Position numbers and translations under genes: made by a program | Notes under the pieces: model-generated | Seen by the model: only the letters and a program-made list of their open reading frames with translations | Database searches by the model: none | What the model was told of the DNA's origin: nothing | In this document: positions 59,015 to 64,000 of the stretch, piece by piece | How the letters are laid out: every line of letters begins with the position of its first letter | Position numbering within the stretch: the first letter of the stretch is position 1 | Assembly (NCBI GenBank): GCA_028824295.1 | Contig: JAPPED010000001.1 | Coordinates: 124,001-188,000 of the forward strand | Reading direction: 5' to 3' | Length of the DNA: 64,000 nucleotides | Origin: Rhodospirillales bacterium | Lineage (GTDB): Bacteria > Pseudomonadota > Alphaproteobacteria > TMED109

Positions 59015-59812
59015 TCAGCCTCCGACAAACGCGGGCGCTCGCTTTTCGGCAAACGCCGAAACGCCCTCAATGCCGTCAGGACTCTGGACCGCCCGGGAAA
59101 TTTCGCGCGATTCCGCATCCATCTGACTTTCAAGTGTCCCGCCGGCCGAAGCCAGCAAGAGACGCTTGACTGCCCCGTACGCCTCGGTGGGACCGGTCGC
59201 CAGATGCTCGACCTCCCGAGCCACCTCTGCATCGAGCCGGGCGTCATCGCAGACACGGTCGATCATGTTCATCGCCAATGCCTCTTCAGCCGTAAAGCGA
59301 CGATTCGTCAACATGAGCTCGCGCGCCCGTCGAAGCCCCACGAGCCGAGGCAGGAAGTACGTCGAGCTCCCGTCGGGAGACAATCCGGCAGCGGTATAGG
59401 CCAGGGAGAACTTCACTGAGCGGGCTGCGAACACCAGGTCGCAACTCATCGCCAGCGACAGTCCGCCGCCCGCGGCAGTTCCCTGAATCTTGCATACGAC
59501 CGGTGCTGCCATGCGGTTGAAGTGGGAAATTGCGCCATGGAGATAGGTGGTCATTCGGAGAATTTCCGTTCCTAGCTCAGAGCGCTGCTCACGGAAACTG
59601 ACGAAATGCTTGAGGTCACCGCCGGCGCAGAACATGGGCCCCCGAGCCTCCAGCAGCAGCACCCTGACCTGCGGATCGCCCGCCGCCGCCACGGCCGCGT
59701 CGTACAACTCCTTCGTGGTATCGAGATCCAGAGCGTTTGCCTCGTCAGGCCGGTTCAGCATGATGTGGCCAACCGCACCCTCTCTCTCGTACAAGACTTT
59801 ACGGTCTCCCAT
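59015..59812 (-). CDS. Enoyl-CoA hydratase/isomerase family protein
   Basis: Crotonase-fold enzyme of 265 residues. MLNRPDEANALD, the CoA oxyanion region RGPMFCAGGDLKHF, and KIQGTAAGGGLSLAMSCDLVFAAR are typical. The second catalytic position of classical hydratases (GxxPxxG/E) reads GLSPDGSSTYFLPRLVG, with Asp in place of the usual Glu, so activity may be isomerase- or other-crotonase-like. It is between the SDR and the dehalogenase genes. Confidence 0.9.
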   Translation of the reverse strand: MGDRKVLYEREGAVGHIMLNRPDEANALDLDTTKELYDAAVAAAGDPQVRVLLLEARGPMFCAGGDLKHFVSFREQRSELGTEILRMTTYLHGAISHFNRMAAPVVCKIQGTAAGGGLSLAMSCDLVFAARSVKFSLAYTAAGLSPDGSSTYFLPRLVGLRRARELMLTNRRFTAEEALAMNMIDRVCDDARLDAEVAREVEHLATGPTEAYGAVKRLLLASAGGTLESQMDAESREISRAVQSPDGIEGVSAFAEKRAPAFVGG

Positions 59813-59870
59813 ATTCCTGATTCCTCTTGTGAATGAACATGAAGCGACAGCGGGGTGGATGCGCACCAAC

Positions 59871-60611
59871 CTACCAAGGCTCGGCCCAGGGTCGCAGGTC
59901 GAACTCGAAACTCCACGCGCTCCGGGGCTGCTTATGCACTGACCAGTAAACCTCCGCAATGTCCTCCGGGTCCAGCACATTGGGCTTCAATGGACGGGTC
60001 TCGAGCAGGTCCTGGCGGTGCTCGCGAATGAATGCCGTGTCGATGGGCCCATCGATCACTGGATGCGCCACGTGGATTCCCTGCGGACCAAGTTCCCGCG
60101 CCATGGACTGCGCCAGCGCCCGCAATGCAAATTTGGCACCGGCAAATGCCGCAAAGCCGCTGCCGCCGCGTAGCGAAGCGGTCGCTCCAGTGAAGAAAAT
60201 GCTTCCCGACCGGCGAGGCACCATGTGACGCGCGGCTTCGCGACCTGTCAGAAACCCTGCGTACGCGGCCAGTTCCCAGATCTTTCGGTAGACGCGGCCG
60301 GTTGTCTCGACGATCGGGTATTGGACATTGGGCCCAATATTGAACACCACCACCGAGAGCGGTCCGATGTCGCGCTCGACATCTGCGAACAACGTGACCA
60401 CCTGATCCTCGATTCGAGGGTCGAGCGCGAACGGATGAACGGCCAGGTCCTCCGAGCGCATCCGCTCCACCAGACCAGTCAGCCGAACCAGCTTCCGCCG
60501 AGTCACGACGGCCGTGTAGCCGCCGCGTGCAAAGCGGGTTGCCACCGCGCCGCCGGTGGCGTCGCCGGCACCTACCACCAGAATCACTTCCCGAGCATCA
60601 GCTCGAATCAT
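59871..60611 (-). CDS. SDR-fold protein lacking the catalytic tyrosine
   Basis: 246 residues from ATG 60611 after TGGAGA. The cofactor loop is the incomplete GAGDATGGAVA at 14-24. The YxxxK motif is replaced by FAGAK, with Phe156 and Lys160. This matches a described SDR subgroup with Phe in place of Tyr. Reduction by the usual mechanism is unlikely. First gene of the dehalogenase operon, 58 nt before the hydratase start. Confidence 0.85.
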   Translation of the reverse strand: MIRADAREVILVVGAGDATGGAVATRFARGGYTAVVTRRKLVRLTGLVERMRSEDLAVHPFALDPRIEDQVVTLFADVERDIGPLSVVVFNIGPNVQYPIVETTGRVYRKIWELAAYAGFLTGREAARHMVPRRSGSIFFTGATASLRGGSGFAAFAGAKFALRALAQSMARELGPQGIHVAHPVIDGPIDTAFIREHRQDLLETRPLKPNVLDPEDIAEVYWSVHKQPRSAWSFEFDLRPWAEPW

Positions 60612-60702
60612 CAATCTGTCTCCAGGCCACAACGTGCAAAGCCGCCTGGCAAGGGTGCCCGTGAAACCCCCTCGTCCGCAACGGTTTATGCTCCTCGGGA
60701 AA

Positions 60703-61110
60703 ATGGCCAATCTGATCCACCCGCGAACCCGCCGGCGGGGCATTGGCGGGCTCCTGGCGGTCATGTTCGCCGGCCTGACTCCTGAAGCCGGCACCGCGGA
60801 GACATGGCCGGTGGAACCGGTGGAGGTGACTCCGCCGCTTTGCAACCGATTTCAGCACAACGGCATGCTTGCATGCACCAACATCGTGGAAGTCGTGGTA
60901 CGAATTCCCGATGCCGCCAGCGATCCCGGCTTGGTGAGTTGCGTGCTGTATTCGGAAGAACAGCAGGTGCTCGGCACCGGAGAAGCGATTCTGCGCCCGC
61001 CAGAAGGCAGGCTCTGGGTCGTGCTGCGTGCACGAGCCCGGTTCGGCGTTACCACACTGCATGCCCGGACAGTCTGTACAATCCGGCCTCCCTATTGGGT
61101 CCGCGAATGA
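60703..61110 (+). CDS. Small secreted protein, unknown function
   Basis: 135 residues from ATG 60703 (ATG 60688 is possible). The N-terminus IGGLLAVMFAGLTPEAGTAE looks like a signal peptide. The mature chain has four cysteines (PLCNRF, LACTN, VSCVLY, TVCTIR) and a beta-rich pattern. No domain recognised. It is divergent from the SDR gene, with about 91 nt between. Confidence 0.55.
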   Translation: MANLIHPRTRRRGIGGLLAVMFAGLTPEAGTAETWPVEPVEVTPPLCNRFQHNGMLACTNIVEVVVRIPDAASDPGLVSCVLYSEEQQVLGTGEAILRPPEGRLWVVLRARARFGVTTLHARTVCTIRPPYWVRE

Positions 61111-61363
61111 AGCAGCCGATCTGGACAGGCTGATTCGGCGACACCTTCACCATTCGGAGGACCGCGAGCGAGGCCGGCCGTGAGTGAGGTCACGCCGAGC
61201 GTGGGTCGGCCTTCTGCCGACCGGTGCAGATGCCGCCCTCAGCGCTGGTTTGACGTCCAGAACAAATGGTGGATACTGCGATCCGTCCAGTGAATCGCCG
61301 GCTATGGCTCAGGCTGATTTCGCTGATTGCTCCGTTCAGTCTCGATGGTTTGGATTGCTGGCC

Positions 61364-61786
61364 ATGCACGCGGTCATTCGTACAGGCGGAAAACAGTACA
61401 GAGTTGCCCCGGGGGACGTGGTCACCGTGGACCGCCTCGTGGACGATGCCGGTGCAACGGTCACGTTCGATGAAGTTCTGATGGTGTCAGACGGCGAACG
61501 CTCGATAGTTGGTACTCCGCTGCTGGAAAACGCCAGTGTTACCGGAACCGTGGCGGAGCAGATGCGCTCACCGCGGGTGATCGTGTTCAAAAAGAAGCGC
61601 CGCAAGCACCACCGCAAGCGCAATGGACATCGGCAGCGCTTGACGGTCGTCCGCATCACCGATATCAACGTGAACGTGCAAAAGCACGGGGAACCGGCCA
61701 AGCCGGAAGGCGATTCCGCCGCTGCAACCGCGTCCGAGGACGTCGCACCCGCGGCCGGCGATGCGTCCGTCGATAATTCAGAGTAG
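61364..61786 (+). CDS. rplU: 50S ribosomal protein L21 with acidic tail
   Basis: 140 residues starting [20 protein letters not shown], the standard L21 start. The frame is open upstream to 61184 without L21 similarity. Conserved region [19 protein letters not shown] is present. The L21 core ends near residue 102 and is followed by a ~35-residue Ala/Asp/Glu tail, the same style as S2 in this genome. Confidence 0.97.
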   Translation: MHAVIRTGGKQYRVAPGDVVTVDRLVDDAGATVTFDEVLMVSDGERSIVGTPLLENASVTGTVAEQMRSPRVIVFKKKRRKHHRKRNGHRQRLTVVRITDINVNVQKHGEPAKPEGDSAAATASEDVAPAAGDASVDNSE

Positions 61787-61798
61787 GGAGCGCGCAGC

Positions 61799-62059
61799 AT
61801 GGCCCATAAGAAAGCAGGCGGATCCTCACGCAACGGCCGGGATTCTGCCGGACGCAGGCTCGGAGTGAAGAAGTACGGTGGCGAACGCGTCCGTGCAGGG
61901 AACATCATCGTTCGCCAGCGCGGAACTAGGTTCCACCCTGGTGCCGGTGTCGGCATCGGCAAGGACCACACGCTATTCGCCCTGTCCGACGGACAGGTCG
62001 TGTTTCGCACAAAGAGCGGCGGTCGATCGTACGTCTCGGTCGACGCCGGCACCGCCTGA
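61799..62059 (+). CDS. rpmA: 50S ribosomal protein L27
   Basis: 86 residues. [20 protein letters not shown] is a canonical L27 start with no processed leader; [19 protein letters not shown] follows. It lies 12 nt after rplU, as usual. Confidence 0.98.
   Translation: MAHKKAGGSSRNGRDSAGRRLGVKKYGGERVRAGNIIVRQRGTRFHPGAGVGIGKDHTLFALSDGQVVFRTKSGGRSYVSVDAGTA

Positions 62060-64000
<1,941 letters not shown>

Overview
The window is GC-rich, densely coded DNA from the chromosome of an alphaproteobacterium, most likely a Rhodospirillales-like lineage. The assignment rests on gene content and order: the block trpE-trpG-trpD-trpC-moaC-moeA-lexA-gltX, tatA-tatB-tatC-serS, secG-pyrG-kdsA-eno, rplU-rpmA-obgE-proB, a DUF1476 protein (zeta inhibitor of alphaproteobacterial F1-ATPase) and DUF3305/DUF3306 genes. 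No rRNA operon, prophage, transposase, integrase or CRISPR array was seen. There is one tRNA gene, tRNA-Ser(UGA).

Layout. 1-7023 (minus) is the translation/envelope cluster rpsB-tsf-pyrH-frr-uppS-cdsA-dxr-rseP, tightly packed, with rseP cut by the window start. 7217-11904 holds glycerol kinase, a secreted TPR protein, a thiamine-diphosphate enzyme and the tRNA. 11913-15932 (minus) is tatABC-serS plus an aldo/keto reductase. 16017-20036 (minus) is an FbpABC-type ferric iron importer with a possible Fur-like operator. 20955-26299 is a divergent molybdoenzyme maturation locus: polyferredoxin, MobB and MoeA on the minus strand, DUF3305, DUF3306 and TorD on the plus strand. It looks built to mature a formate dehydrogenase, but no catalytic subunit lies in the window. 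26293-31698 (minus) is tpiA-secG-pyrG-kdsA-eno-DUF4396.

31799-39348 (plus) is a long supra-operon, ppiD-trpE-G-D-C-moaC-moeA, with successive 4-nt start/stop overlaps from trpG onward. lexA follows with its own promoter, overlapped by a GAAC direct repeat, and then gltX. 41636-49634 is a mosaic of short transcription units: SDR, malate/lactate dehydrogenase, a WbpE/WbpB-like sugar pair, msrB, a MaoC hydratase, a small secreted HEYGH metallopeptidase candidate and pdxH. 50036-57674 carries an acetolactate synthase-like enzyme, a leaderless gamma-glutamyltransferase-family enzyme, purB, the DUF1476 protein, a cupin, an NRDE/TANGO2 protein and a cytochrome c'-like protein. 57732-60611 (minus) is a likely operon with a LinB-like haloalkane dehalogenase, an enoyl-CoA hydratase and an SDR lacking the catalytic tyrosine. 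The window ends with rplU-rpmA-obgE-proB, proB being cut by the window end.

The most interesting points are the maturation locus without its enzyme, the dehalogenase operon with full conservation of the LinB catalytic set, and the compact secreted HEYGH protein. I did not find a clearly new multi-gene system such as a defence or secretion island. All functions are inferred from recognisable motifs and context; no database searches were run.
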